64,000 bases of DNA, taken from assembly GCA_018136815.1 (NCBI GenBank), contig CM030939.1, forward strand, positions 2,116,808-2,180,807, given 5' to 3'. The position numbers were made by a program, and so were the translations under genes. The DNA comes from Isochrysis galbana. Its lineage: Eukaryota > Haptophyta > Isochrysidales > Isochrysidaceae. Below the pieces are notes generated by a model, which did not search any database, had not been told where the DNA came from, and saw only the letters and a program-made list of their open reading frames with translations. Below are positions 1 to 10,647 of this stretch, in pieces. Each line of letters begins with the position of its first letter. Positions within the stretch are counted from its first letter, which is position 1.

Positions 1-17
1 TCTCTCTCTCTCTCTCT

Positions 18-73
<56 letters not shown>

Positions 74-400
74 CCCTCTCTCTCCCTCCCTCCCTCCCTC
101 CCTCTCTCTCTCTCTCTCTCCCCCCCCCCCCCCTCTCTCTCTCTGTTGCTCTCTTCTCTCTCTCCTCGCTCACTCGCTCACACCTCTCTCCCTCCTCCCC
201 CCCACCCCCATCCTCTCTACATCTTCACACACACACATACTCTTTCTCCCCCCCTCGCTGCTCGCTTCCTCTCTCTCCTCCAATTCACTCGTCCCATTCA
301 CATATCTTCTTCCCCCTCTCGTCGCTCTCTCTCTCTCCCCCTCTCTTCCCTCGGCCTGTCCTCCATCCCTGTGTCCTTCTCCGTCCCTTTGAAATGAGAG
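1..400. repeat. CT-microsatellite and poly-C tract
   Basis: Almost pure (CT)n, CCCT and poly-C (about 121-133) from base 1, decaying into CT-rich DNA by 400. The two overlapping ORFs here are low-complexity by-products. Such tracts recur upstream of several genes in this window. Confidence 0.9.
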
Positions 401-782
401 AGATTTCTTATTCGTCGCCTTCTCCGGCCCGCGAGGACAGATTCGTCTTCTCTTCACTTTTCTCTCCTCTCTTCCTTCTCCCCGTCTCCTCAGCGGCGGT
501 GGCGGGGGAGGCACAGAGAGCGCGGGAACGACGGCGGAGAGGGCAGGTGAAGTGACACACAGTGTACAGCCCAAAACAAAACCGGGCTTAGTGTTAAGTC
601 CATGAAGAATAAAATGACTGAGTAGTGGTGCCGCTACTGCCACACTGCCACTAGCATTCTAGCATTGCACCAATACGCCAACCCACGACTCACATGACCG
701 CACTAAGCCCAAAGAACGAGCCTCAGCCGGAGATCATATCCCACAGTTTATGATCTCGGAAAGGGCGCAACGTGCACAATGG

Positions 783-830
783 TAGGGCGGTCAAACGCCA
801 AACAGTAACACAGTAACAGGTCTTTTAACT
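783..830 (+). mobile_element. hAT-like terminal motif, lone copy
   Basis: TAGGGCGGTCAAAC at 783-796 matches the termini of the element at 34585-37413, followed by a similar AACAG/CTTTTTAAC-like stretch. No partner end is visible nearby, so this is a solo or decayed end. Confidence 0.5.
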
Positions 831-904
831 TCTAACTTCAAATCTTCTAATTCTAATGGTCTCGATGAAAATTCATCAAGTCGAAAAAATCTGTAGGTTC
901 TGAG

Positions 905-1000
905 CTCCCTTCGCTCCGCCGGGGTACGGCCCAGGTCCAGGTACACTACCACTACCATGGGCCCGGTTTGGATCGCGGGTTCCGGGCAGGCCTTTTGGTG
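905..1000 (-). repeat. Group-A retroposon 3'-region fragment
   Basis: Shares a diverged block (GGTACGGCCCAGGT..., GGGCCCGGTT, CCGGGCAGGCCTTTT) with the same region of copies at about 5535-5620 and 10785-10860. Orientation is taken from the full element at 10648-12590, whose ORF is on the minus strand. Confidence 0.5.
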
Positions 1001-2017
1001 TTAGTTTGTCGGTTTTCTGGGTGGTCTACGCGGGTTTTCTAATGGTCCTAGGTCCTAGTGTTGACATTGTTCCCAGGTCTAAGCGGATGCCCGGGTGTTT
1101 AGGTTTAGGTTTACGATTGTCACGTGGCAGAATTTTTGCAGACCTTTCCCTTGATTCCGGCCGAAGGCGCGGGTTTGAAGTTAATACGAAGCACCTTTGG
1201 AGGTGCTGCATGTCGCGGCGGCTCGATGGCCTATCGACTGGGATCTCAGTCTCCGCCGTCAGCGTTTGCCCCATTCAGCATTCAGCCGTCTCAGCTGTCG
1301 GACTTGGCCGCAGCAGAAAAAAAAAAGAAGTGAAGTTGAGGCAGGCCGTTGGAAGCAAGGAGAAAACAAAACCTCGCCAACGGCCCTCCTCTCTGACTCT
1401 GCGCGTTGTCATTGCCTCTCTCTCCCTTGGTCCCTGCCTCTCGCTATTAGAGCTGCCACCCTCGCTTTTCTCTATTCTCGCGTCCTCTTTGCTGGGCTTG
1501 CAGGGAGTGGATGCCTCCTGATTGCCGCTCGGCCCTCTCAGCCCATCGCCATTCTTATAAGTTTTCGACCGACGCAAATTTTCTGTCTCCCGGGATCCCT
1601 CGCTCTCTCGCCCTTGCTTCCCGACTTCTCTCCCCTCCACCCCCCAACCGAGCGCCCCTGCCTCCCCCCCCCCCCCCCCCCCCTCCCCCCCCCCCACCCC
1701 CCCCCGCCCCCGCCCCGCCCCCCCCCCGAGAGGCGCGCCACGGCCGGCGGCGAGGGCTCCCTCCCCGCACACCGCCCAGAGCAGGAGAGCCGGGGCGCCA
1801 GAGCCCTTGCGCGGGCGTGCACGGCGCGGAACCCGTGTCAGCCCCGAGCCGCGCACCCACCTCTCCCCTCCTCTCTATCCGTCTCTCTTTCTCTCTCTCT
1901 CTCTCTGTCCCCCCCACCCCCACCCACCCACACACTTCCTCTGTGCTCTCTCCCTCGCTCGCTCTGCGCGGCAGACTACTCAGAAGCTGTTTCTGATCCC
2001 TCTGGATGCGTGCGCAG

Positions 2018-4243
2018 ATGTCAAACCTTGCCATTGCGGGAGAGCGAACCAGCGGACAGGAGATCCGCACGCAGAATGGTGCGCCGCACCCGCTGAGCCC
2101 CACCATGGCCAGACTGAAACCTCCTATGCAATGCCACGTGTGCTGCTCAACCTCATGCCACCTGTACCCCTGTCCTCCTCGTGCAGTGACTGCGTGTCTG
2201 TCCGTGGCAAATGTGGTTAAATCTTCGCTGGGACCCGTCGGACTTGACAAGATGCTTGTCGACGATCTCGGCGAGGTGACCATCACCAATGATGGGGCCA
2301 CCATCCTCGCTCAGCTCGAGGTCGAGCATCCTGCTGCAAAGGTCCTTGTTGAGCTATCCGAAATGCAGGATAAGGAGGTTGGCGACGGTACCACTTCCGT
2401 CGTAATTCTTGCAGCGGAACTCCTCAAGCGCGCAAACGAGCTCATTAAGTGAGCGACTCGCGCGCGCATGATTGTCATCGTCACAACCCTAGCATCATAT
2501 GTCGGCGGCTTATTCACGACCAGCCCATCCATAGCAAGCGCTACTTGCTGCCTCTAACCGGCCGCTCCAAATGATGGCCACCAGGAATTCAATACATCCG
2601 ACATCCGTCATGTCCGGCTACCGTCTCGCCATGAAAGAGTCTATCAAATTCATCAAGGATCAACTTGTGGTGCGCCTCGCCCATGAAGCTCTGCAATCGC
2701 TTTTCCTTGCGATGTTGCTTGTGGCCAAGAGGTCGGGCTCCACAGATAGGCGGCGGACTGCCGCAACGGGGCGATCCTTCTTTTTCTGGGGACTCTCAGG
2801 TGAGGACGGACAAACTCGGCCGCGACATCCCCTTCCAGATCGCCAAGACGACGCTGTCGTCCAAGATCTTCGGCCGTGAATCGGACTTCTTTGCAAACAT
2901 GGCTGTGGATGCAATGGCAATGGTCAAGGAGGTGCAACTTCTATTGGGCGTATTGGGCGCGATGCCCACGCCTGGTCACCCCGCGCACTCACCTTCACGC
3001 GGTGCTATAGCAGCCCGTTGCTGATGGCCACCCGTGGATTCCGACACTCTGCGCCAGGTGAATCCGGAGACGGGCAAGGCCTTCTATCCCATCAAGTCTG
3101 TTGGCATCTTGAAGCAGCATGGAGGCTCCGCAAAGGACTCTACACTTATCAATGGCTACACCATCGCGGGTGGGCGGGCAGCTCAGGGCATGCCGCGATA
3201 TATCAAGAACGCCAAGATCGCGCTGCTTGATATTGATCTTCGAAAGACGAAGATGGCGATGGGCGTGTCAGTCGTTGTAACTGACCCGAAGAAGCTCGAG
3301 GAGATTCGTCAGCGCGAGGCAGATATCACCAAAGAGCGTATCCAGCTGTTACTGAAGGCCGGTGCCAATGTGATTCTGACCACCAAGGGCATCGATGACA
3401 TGGCTCTCAAGTACTTTGTTGAGGCCAATTGCATCGCCATGCGCCGCGTGCGGAAAGATGACATGAGGCGTATCGCAAAGCTGACCGGTGGTACAATGAT
3501 GATCACGTTGGCCGACATGGAGGGCAATGAATCGTTCGACCCTTCTCTGCTCGGCGTGGCCGATGAGGTGATGGAGGAGCGCATCTGTGATGATGACCAT
3601 GTTATCATCAAAGGTGGGAAGTCACAGCGGTATTGCTCCGTGTTGCTCCGAGGCGCCAACTCCCACATGCTCGACGAGGTTGACCGCTCGCTCCACGACG
3701 CGCTCTGCGCCGTCAAGCGTGCGCTAGAATCTTCCTCGGTGGTCCCCGGTGGCGGTTGCGTTGAGTCAGCCCTATCCATCTACCTTGAGAACTTTGCGAC
3801 GACCCTTGGCTCGCGCGAACAGCTTGCGATTGCCGAATTTGCTGAGGCGTTGCTTGTGATTCCTAAGCAGGTAAGCCCTGGTTGCCCAAGAGTGTCGTGC
3901 AACAACCGCCACTGTGTTGGACCGGATGGCGCTGACTGCCCCATCTCCCCCTCCCCTTCAGTTGTCGGTCAATGCGGCGCAGGATGCTACGGATGTGGTC
4001 GCAAAACTACGCGCGACACACAACGCGGCGCAAACCGACGCCAGCAAGTCGGAATACAAACGCTATGGGCTCGACTGCATCTCGGGAGAGATTCAGAACA
4101 ACTTGCAAGCGGGTATCATCGAACCGGCATTGTCTAAGGTAAAGATGATCCAGTTTGCGACCGAGGCAGCGATTACTGTCCTCCGCATCGATGACATGAT
4201 CAAGCTCGCGCCTGAGGAGCAGGGTCAACCTGGGATGATGTGA
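2018..4243 (+). CDS. CCT1: T-complex protein 1 subunit alpha (CCT1), six exons
   Basis: Subunit of the cytosolic group II chaperonin CCT/TRiC, which folds actin, tubulin and other proteins. Exons read as 2018-2078, 2187-2448, 2585-2669, 2800-2931, 3058-3870 and 3962-4243, giving about 544 aa, the usual family length. All introns are GT-AG, 91-136 nt, with donors GTGCGC, GTGAGC, GTGCGC, GTGCAA and GTAAGC. Visible signatures are SSLGPVGLDKM and VTITNDGATIL (nucleotide-binding region), the GDGTTS ATPase motif, IHPTSVMSGYRLA, and the subunit-alpha features SLHDALCAVKRALES, VVPGGG and REQLAIAEFAEALLVIP near the C-terminus. The start could be the in-frame ATG at 2006, four codons upstream. The exon chain is inferred from alignment to known CCT1 proteins and restores a continuous frame throughout. 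Confidence 0.95.
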
Positions 4244-4502
4244 GCCAGTAGAAAGGCTAGTATGTGATGCTAGGCTTCAGTGTGTGGCGGCTCTACTGCA
4301 AGGCCGCGTGGTTTGGGAAGTGGAATACTGGACTCAGCAGTGACATGAGTCGGGGGGCCGTTGATCGAGGAGGATTGTGAGGCTTAGACTTGTCGATGTG
4401 GGGGTCTTCGCATTCGGATCCAATGGTTTTGATCGATGGCGTGTTTGCCATCAATTTCAACTTGCTTGACTTCCACGATGGCAAAACAATACTATAGGCC
4501 CG
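4244..4502. other. CCT1 3' flank
   Basis: Probably the CCT1 3' UTR and unique spacer. No canonical AATAAA signal lies close to the stop and no ORF is recognised. Confidence 0.4.
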
Positions 4503-4541
4503 AAGCCGCGCGTGGCGAGAATATTAAAGGTTTTTCTCAAT
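4503..4541 (+). repeat. Group-B retroposon tail, severely truncated
   Basis: CGCGTGGCGAGAATATTAAA followed by a T-rich run matches the 3' tails of the complete group-B copies ending at 5419 and 7152. Only the tail is present, as expected for a heavily 5'-truncated retroposon. Confidence 0.55.
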
Positions 4542-4544
4542 AAA

Positions 4545-4625
4545 AAACTTCCGAACATTCTGGGCTACACACCTACTAGGTCCAGGTTTCCCTGCTATCA
4601 CCATTACTAATCCGACATCGCCCTT
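4545..4625 (-). repeat. Group-A retroposon 3' tail
   Basis: ATTCTGGGCTACACACCTACTA followed by a short diverged 3'-region match. On the minus strand this is the terminal TAGTAGGTGT...CAGAAT block found at the 3' end of the element at 10648-12590. Confidence 0.6.
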
Positions 4626-4629
4626 AAAA

Positions 4630-5625
4630 ACAAGATCTGAAGATTTAGATTTAGGGCTAACACCTATTGAACTAAGTTTATACTTGGTTGCCCCATGGGG
4701 GGGCACGAGCCCCCCCCTCTCTCCACTCCTCCCCTGCCATGGGGGAGGAACCACCCATGCTCCTGGCACGCCTGATGGCTTGCCAGGAGCAGAATGCCCT
4801 GCTGACCCACTCTCTCACTGGCAGGCTTGCCTGCCTCGCGCGTCCTGGCCTGTCGTGGCCAGCCCATCGCTCCAACCCCCCTCCCCCCCTGTTCGACAGG
4901 CAGACAGGTGCAGATTGGGGACCCCTGAGGCACAGGAGCGCCAGCGAGGGAGAGGCAGGGGAGGCCAGGGCCCAGCCCCAGCCTCCTCTGCCCCCTGAGC
5001 TGGCCTCCAGGGGCCTCCAGGGGTCGCCAGGGGCAGCTGCAGGCCTGTCGCAGGCGCGCCATCGCGCGTGCCTGCAGGAGAGGGGAGAGAGAGCGCGGAG
5101 AAGGGGGGGGCGGAGCGAGAGCTCCGCTCACCGGAAAATAGGTAAGTCCCGCACCTGTTTACAGGATAAGTCGGGACCGAGGCCGCCGCCAGCCCGGTAG
5201 GCGTAGGAGGAAGGGGGGAACGGATCGCCGGGGGGGGGCGCGGGCCACCGACCATATCTAAGCCCTTTTCCCCTATCCCCCTAGTAGTGCACGGGGGGAG
5301 TCGCCTGATGGCGGGGGGGAAAGGGCCGGGGGAGTGGGGGTGTAGAAAGTTTCCTACGTGAGTAGAAAGTAGAGGCTGCACGGTCGCGTGTGCGGTGAGA
5401 CTATTAAGAAATTAATTAATTAGGGCTAACACCTATCGTTGGTCCAGTAGACAGTAGACACCACTTCCCAGCTCCGACAACGCCATTTCCTCCCCTCACT
5501 CCGCCTCCTCGCCTTCCCCCCCTCTTTCCTTTTTCGTCGGTTCCGGGGGTGCGGCCCGGGTGCGCTACCACGGGCCCGGTTCGGGGTGCGTGATCCGGGC
5601 AGGCCTTTTAGTACGTACTATTGTT
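4630..5625 (-). repeat. Group-A retroposon fragment split by a group-B insertion
   Basis: The tail (GATCTGAAGATTTAG..., to 4667) and its 3' region (5420 to about 5625, including GGTGCGCTACC and CCGGGCAGGCCTTTTAG) form one group-A fragment when 4668-5419 is removed. The 17-bp word TTAGGGCTAACACCTAT is present on both sides of the insertion (4651-4667 and 5420-5436). Confidence 0.7.
4668..5419 (+). mobile_element. Group-B retroposon, copy 1 (complete, 17-bp TSD)
   Basis: A 752-bp insertion bounded by 17-bp target duplications. The 5' end is a hairpin (AACTAAGTTTATACTTGGTT at 4670-4689) followed six bases later by an ATG (4695). The body is GC-rich, and no single reading frame is clearly conserved between copies. 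An internal hairpin lies at 5146-5177 (GTCCCG / CGGGAC outer stem, CCTGT-TT-ACAGG inner stem). The 3' part ends GTGCGGTGAGACTATTAAG plus AT-rich bases. Copy 2 at 6397-7152 is roughly 90% identical by eye. No reverse transcriptase is present, so mobilisation in trans is inferred. Confidence 0.8.
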
Positions 5626-6380
5626 CCTTCTGTTCGCGCTCCTGGGCGCCCCTCTGCTTACACGCTTGCTTGCGTGTGTACACGGCAAATGCAAATTTCA
5701 CAGCGCCAGCGCAAGCGCCCATCGCGCTTGAATATTTCGCCTGCAGGGCAACAGGAGGAAATGGTGCCGTGAGTACCGAGAGATAGCCTCGGTACCCGCG
5801 GCACCACTCACAAGAGGCGCGGGCTACGGATCCGGGCATCACTGGGGCCGATCTCAGCGGCTCCAGACGCCTCAGATCCCACGTTGGAGTGGTGGCCGAG
5901 GCGCCTTCCTGGATCTGCGCGGGAACTGAAGGGAATGTCAGTTTCTGTGGAGAGGAACGGCCTGGCGAGCATGCGAAAACGTGTGCATCACGCAACATGC
6001 ATGCTATGGGTTCGGAGTGAGCGGGCGCGGGCGTGCAAGGTGAGGAGGGCAGCGCACCGGTGTGATAAGCCGCTCCACGCGCGTCGGAGCGCGTCGGGTC
6101 ACCGAGATTGGCCGCCATGGCCACCTAACGCACGGGGGGTCACGAGGGGTTCAAACGACAACACTGAGGCGCCCACCAGCAGAGCTCGGTTCAGTCGGCG
6201 GGTGAACATGAAGTTCGACCCGCAGAGCCGTCTCCTGGGCCAAGCTGGTCGCGCTTGTCGCGAGCGAGCGAGCCTGCAACACCCCACCACACGCCCACAG
6301 GAGCGTGGTGGAGATCGACCACCTCGAGCGAGGCGGACGCCATCCCTCCGCTCCGCAGACGAGAAGCGGCAGAGGAATTC
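5626..6380. other. Intergenic, no recognised gene
   Basis: GC-rich DNA with overlapping ORFs on both strands (for example 5618-6124 minus and 5884-6504 plus), none with recognisable family motifs. It lies between two group-B retroposons. Confidence 0.4.
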
Positions 6381-6396
6381 TTCGCCCCCCCTCACG

Positions 6397-7152
6397 CCAA
6401 CTAAGTTTATACTTGGTTGCCCCATGGGGGGGCACGAGCCCCCCCCTCTCTCCACTCCTCCCCTGCCATGGGGGAGGAACCACCCATCCTCCTGGCACGC
6501 CTGATGGCTTGCCAGGAGGCCACTGCCCTACTGACCCACTCCCTTCCCCACAGGCTCGCCCCATTCGCCCATCCTGGCCCCTCGTGGCCAGCCCATTGCT
6601 CCAACCCCCCCTCCCCCCCTGGTCGACAGGCAGACAGGTGCAGATTGGGGGCCCCAGAGGCTCAGGAGCGCCAGCGAGGGAGAGGCAGGGGAGACCAGGG
6701 CCCAGTCCCAGCCTCCTCTGCCCCCAGAGCTGGCCTCCATGAGCCTCCAGGGGTCGCCAGCAGGCAGCTGCAGGCCTGCCGCAGGCGCGCCATCGCGCGT
6801 GCCGCAGGAGAGGGGAGAGAGAGCGCGGAGAAGGGGGTGGGCGGAGCGAGAGCTCCGCTCACCGAAAAATAGGTAAGTCCCGCACCTGTTTACAGGATAA
6901 GTCGGGGCTGAGACCGCCGCCCACTCGGAGACACAGGAGGAAGGGGGGGAATGATCACCGGGGGGGGGCGCGGGCCACCGGACCATATCTAAGCCCTTCA
7001 CCCCTATCCCCCTAGTAGTGCACGGGGGGAGTCGCCTGATGGCGGGGGGAGAAGGGCCGGGGAAGTGGGGGTGTAGAAAGTTTCCTACGTGAGTAGAAAG
7101 TAGAGGGTCCACGGCCGCGTGTGCGGTGAGACTATTAAAAGGTTTATTTTAT
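6397..7152 (+). mobile_element. Group-B retroposon, copy 2 (complete, 16-bp TSD)
   Basis: A 756-bp insertion flanked by TTCGCCCCCCCTCACG at 6381-6396 and 7153-7168. It has the same architecture as copy 1: 5' hairpin, ATG at 6424, GC-rich body, internal hairpin (here with a CGGGGC arm), then GTGCGGTGAGACTATTAAAA and an AT-rich 3' end. The perfect flanking duplication defines both ends independently of copy 1. Confidence 0.85.
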
Positions 7153-7168
7153 TTCGCCCCCCCTCACG

Positions 7169-7621
7169 AAAAAAGTACTCGCTTCCAGGAAGGATGGAAG
7201 GGGTTTTCTTTTTCTTCCCCTCCCCACCCCTAGTCCCGCGCGCACGCCGCGCTCGAGCGCGCCTGGTCCTGCGCGCACGCGCGCACGCCGCGCTCGCGCG
7301 CGCCGCGCACGGGCGGCCCCCAGCCCCAGCCCCACTCTAAAAAAACAGTGGCATAAATGGAGGGCGTTTGAAAAACAGTGAAAAACACTGTTTTTGGCCT
7401 CCGAAAAAAACACCGTTTCTGTCTTTCACAGCTAGGGTACCGACTCTTCTGAGAAGGTGGCGTTGTCATAATGTATTCTATAGAAATCCGTTATGATGTA
7501 TCTCCACGCGAGCATGTATGCCCTCTCTCACCGCTTACCTTCCTCCTCACGACTGAAGCGCTCACCCGTGCCACAGGGAGTACCACACCCGTCCGGACGA
7601 TAAGGTGTCGCGTACCTCTGC
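7169..7621. other. Spacer with alternating GC tract and A/T hairpin
   Basis: Alternating purine-pyrimidine CG/CA DNA (about 7230-7315) could adopt Z-form. A perfect 10-bp stem (AAAAACAGTG / CACTGTTTTT, 7371-7380 and 7386-7395, loop AAAAA) lies downstream. No recognised gene. Confidence 0.5.
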
Positions 7622-7861
7622 ATGGAATACATCACGGCGGTCGCGTACGCTGAAACGAATCCCATGGTGCAAGTGCACCGAGCAGCTGGCAAACTCTACA
7701 TGGAGAACAAGAAGGTCGTCCTCGCACGCGTCACGGACCTCGCCACCCAAGATGAGCCAAGCGACATCGTCGCCTGCCAGAAGAACGACATCGACCATAG
7801 GATCGAGGAGGAGGGGTGTGAGAAAAAGACGAATAAAAGGATGAAAACTCAGCCTGCGTAG
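7622..7861 (+). CDS. Hypothetical small protein or terminal exon
   Basis: A 79-codon frame with non-repetitive, charged composition (MEYITAVAYAETNPMVQV...) ending in a lysine-rich tail. It is more protein-like than neighbouring frames, but I recognise no family. It could be the last exon of an unrecognised upstream gene or chance. Confidence 0.25.
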   Translation: MEYITAVAYAETNPMVQVHRAAGKLYMENKKVVLARVTDLATQDEPSDIVACQKNDIDHRIEEEGCEKKTNKRMKTQPA

Positions 7862-8990
7862 CTTTGGGGTTACCGTGTGTTTTGGGGAGGGGGGGGGAGT
7901 TGCTATGCTCACGCGCCGCGTCCTTGTATGTCGTGATTAGCTTTGTACTCATCTTTGTAATAATAATACCCTGGAGACTGGTTGAAAAAGAAAACATGCA
8001 CCTCATCACTTGGTCCTCTTTTGACGGAACGCGACTTTTGTGCGCATCCCAGTTCAGCCACCCCCGTCTCACGGTTTCCCGTCCGCCGTACCCAAGGTCG
8101 TAGCACTAGCACGTCGCTTCCTCCGTGCCAAGGTAGAGCTAGGACCTCCCACCCAATACCTCTTTCAACTCCCAGGACATAGATAGACATAGACCGCCAA
8201 CAACCATTGATATGTCGCAATGGGTAGCTCAAGCCCTCCGCCAAGCGAATGTCCGCGCCCCACCCGGTTTCGCGTACTTGGGGCACTCCATGCGCTCCGG
8301 AGCCTCCTCGGCAGCAGAGGCCATCAAAGTACCCCGCATACGAGGTGATTGGATAGGCGGCTGGGCGCCCGGCACCACTACGCGTGCTAACTAAGCATTA
8401 CATCGACCCAACCATTGGTCCGTCGCCGGCAGCCTACTCCCTCCTCGGTTGGCTTCTCGACCACTCCTACGAGGTGCACGACGCTTGACGTTCAATCGCC
8501 GTCACCTCTTTCCTTTCGCCGCTACGCGGCAGGGTGTGGATGGCATTTCACCCACCCAAACACGAAGCTACCCTACCCCAAGTATGAATGCTAGGTTTAA
8601 CAGTAACCTGCGTTCACACTAAGGAGCAAGGAGGAGCTTCTTTTGTTTGGACTTCGTTCTCCCTCCCACCCTTCCCTAAGTGTGCTGTGCGTAGGCCGTG
8701 TAGCGATAATAATATCTCTACAAGGCATTTCACCCACCCAAACACGAAGCTACCCTACCCCAAGTATGAATACTAGTACAACACTAATAAATACAAATAC
8801 CCGATGGCGATGGGTATCAGGGGCCGTTAGCTCCTAAGGGGTAAAAGATACTACTATATGTTCACCCCCTGCTCTCACCAACCCTCTCTCTCAAGATTCG
8901 CTCCCGGTCGTTCCCTTCCCCTCGGCCGCGTCCCCCCCCCCCCCCCCCCCCCCCCCCCTCTAATCCTCTCGGTCCGTTCTCGCTCGCCCG
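7862..8990. other. Intergenic region ending in poly-C before the cyclophilin-like gene
   Basis: No gene recognised. It contains an exact 48-bp direct repeat (8542-8589 and 8724-8771) and a run of about 26 C (8932-8957) roughly 30 bp before the next start codon. Confidence 0.6.
8542..8771. repeat. Exact 48-bp direct repeat with 134-bp spacer
   Basis: GGCATTTCACCCACCCAAAC... ending CAAGTATGAAT occurs at 8542-8589 and 8724-8771. The spacer is not recognised as a mobile element. The arms are long for a target duplication, so a segmental duplication is more likely. Confidence 0.85.
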
Positions 8991-10388
8991 ATGCGCACGA
9001 GACGGGTGGTGCAAGCAGTGCTCTACGCCGCTGCGCTCTTTGGGTGGCACAAGCTGCTCTCGAGCACCTTCTCTGTGCACACGAAGCCGGTGCACACCTT
9101 ACCTTCCGTCACGCTCGCAAGAGAGCACTCTGGACTGCGGCCTCGGTCGGAAACAGTGCTACGTGAGCTCGAGCAGATGTACCTACGGAATGAGCCATCG
9201 CACGCACCCATACCTCACCCACAGAGACCGTCTCGAGGCCAGAGGAGGTCGCTCGCGCTAAGCGTCGATTGGAATGCCACGTGTGCCTCCGTCCGAGAGC
9301 ATACAGATTTGGAGGGGGCGGTCGTGAGGGACGGGTATGGCCCGCGCGGTCTCTCTCTGCTGCCAGATGCCTGTTGCACTGCATGTGCACAGACACGCGG
9401 GTGCAATGTGTGGGTGGCGTGCGCCGACTCGTCCAAATGTGGACAGCAATGCTGGCTCAAGTGGGCAGAGGATCCAGCCACCACAAGCATACGAGGGTCT
9501 GGAAGCTTTGTGCCATGGACTTCTGGCATCATGGCCGGCAAAGACACTCCGGGCTCTGTCATCGTGCCGCCCGAGGCTGACCTTGCAGCCGTGGACGTGG
9601 TCGCACTGCGTACGAAGTACGGGGATCTGCGCATCAGATTGAGTGAGGCCCTTTGCTCATCCACACCATTCTTGATGCTTGCCATGCGCAATCAGCTTAT
9701 GACACGCAATGCAAAAGGAAGGCGTAGCGCATTCGCACTTTTTACGGCTCAACGAGACCTGCTCTCAGGAAGCGGAAATACGCATCTGAAAGCTTTCAAT
9801 CCCTTGGGTTGCCTCTGTAGGACCTGACTGGCATGAACCCTCTGTGCGGTATGTGCGCACCGTCGCGCTCACAGATACATGCACCGCAAAATGCGTCTTA
9901 TATCGCGCCGAGCCAGGTGCGTTCGCTGCAGTCTAGAGAGTTTCATAACAGCCAGATGGATGGCTTGATTCGTCTTTTGAGGCCGCCAGGGCTTGGTACT
10001 TGCTGCCTACTGCAATCCTTGTCTCGTATTTGGGTCATCTGACTTTTAATTGATTGGTGAACGTGTAGGCTTTCTTTTGCAGGGAGGCATGCGTGCGGTA
10101 GTCCCGCCCAACAATGAGACCAAGGAAAAGGCCGCAGGCACCGCAATGGAGAAAGGAGATGTGGCCTGGGCAGGTGGATCCGCAGGCCCGGACTTGTTCA
10201 TAACTATGTCGCGCGTAGGAGGCTTCGGCGGTTCACACACCGTTTGGGGACAACTTGCAGACGAGGAATCCTTTGCTTTGTCAGAAAAGCTTGTGCAGCT
10301 GCCCATCGAGAAGGGCCTCAAACCTGGATCAATGCGGATGATAGCTGATCCCGTGCCATTTACAGTACATCCTGCCCAGGCGTCGTAA
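8991..10388 (+). CDS. Signal-anchored protein with PAN/apple-like and cyclophilin-like domains
   Basis: Three exons: 8991-9642, 9821-9916 and 10087-10388 (donors GTGAGG and GTGCGT), about 349 aa. An N-terminal hydrophobic segment after MRTRR looks like a signal anchor. Residues about 88-165 are cysteine-rich (CCTACAQTRGCNVWVAC, then CWLKW), resembling a PAN/apple module. Residues about 205-335 resemble the divergent secretory cyclophilin fold: LRTKYGDLRIRL, then PDWHEPSVRYVRTVA, LYRAEP, GPDLFITM and SHTVWGQL. Joining exons 1 and 2 creates the RLRPDWHEPSVRY segment expected for this family, which supports the splice model. Arg of YRAEP aligns with the catalytic Arg of true cyclophilins, but other active-site residues are not obvious, so isomerase activity is doubtful. 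Golgi/ER location is inferred. Confidence 0.7.
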
Positions 10389-10629
10389 ATGAATTCCAGG
10401 ATTTGTGCAACACTAACCTCTATACTTGCATGCCGACTGGCATAATCATTGCATTCTTGAGATCATCATGAGCGCACCGAGGGCTCTCTCTCAACCTCAT
10501 AACGACGGCCGCTGCAGGAATTTCATCTAGACAGGACCGGTTCGAATCCCCGATCTGGGTGCCCAGCCGGTCTTTTGTACTCTCTCTTTCTCTACCTGTC
10601 CTTAGCCGTGGTCCGCGGCCCACCTCTGC
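10389..10629. other. 3' flank of the cyclophilin-like gene
   Basis: Short spacer with no recognised gene. It contains a tRNA-like GGTTCGAATCCCC word that does not fold as a T-arm. Confidence 0.5.
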
Positions 10630-10647
10630 AACAGCTCCGCGCGCAAA

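Larger units (their letters stand above)
401..2005. other. Intergenic region upstream of CCT1, with repeat debris and poly-C
   Basis: No gene recognised. It holds a hAT-like terminal motif (783-796), a fragment of the group-A retroposon 3' region (about 905-1000), a nearly pure C tract (about 1666-1730) and a CT-rich stretch (about 1860-1960). The last two sit directly upstream of CCT1 and probably belong to its promoter or 5' UTR. Confidence 0.6.

Noticed and set aside
4664..5381. Long ORFs inside group-B repeats as host genes
   Set aside because: They lie within TSD-bounded repeats, and frames on both strands are open due to GC richness, with indels between copies breaking them.
10530..10570. 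tRNA-like GGTTCGAATCCCC word
   Set aside because: Bases around TTCGAAT do not form a 5-bp T-stem, and no acceptor or anticodon arm can be folded upstream.
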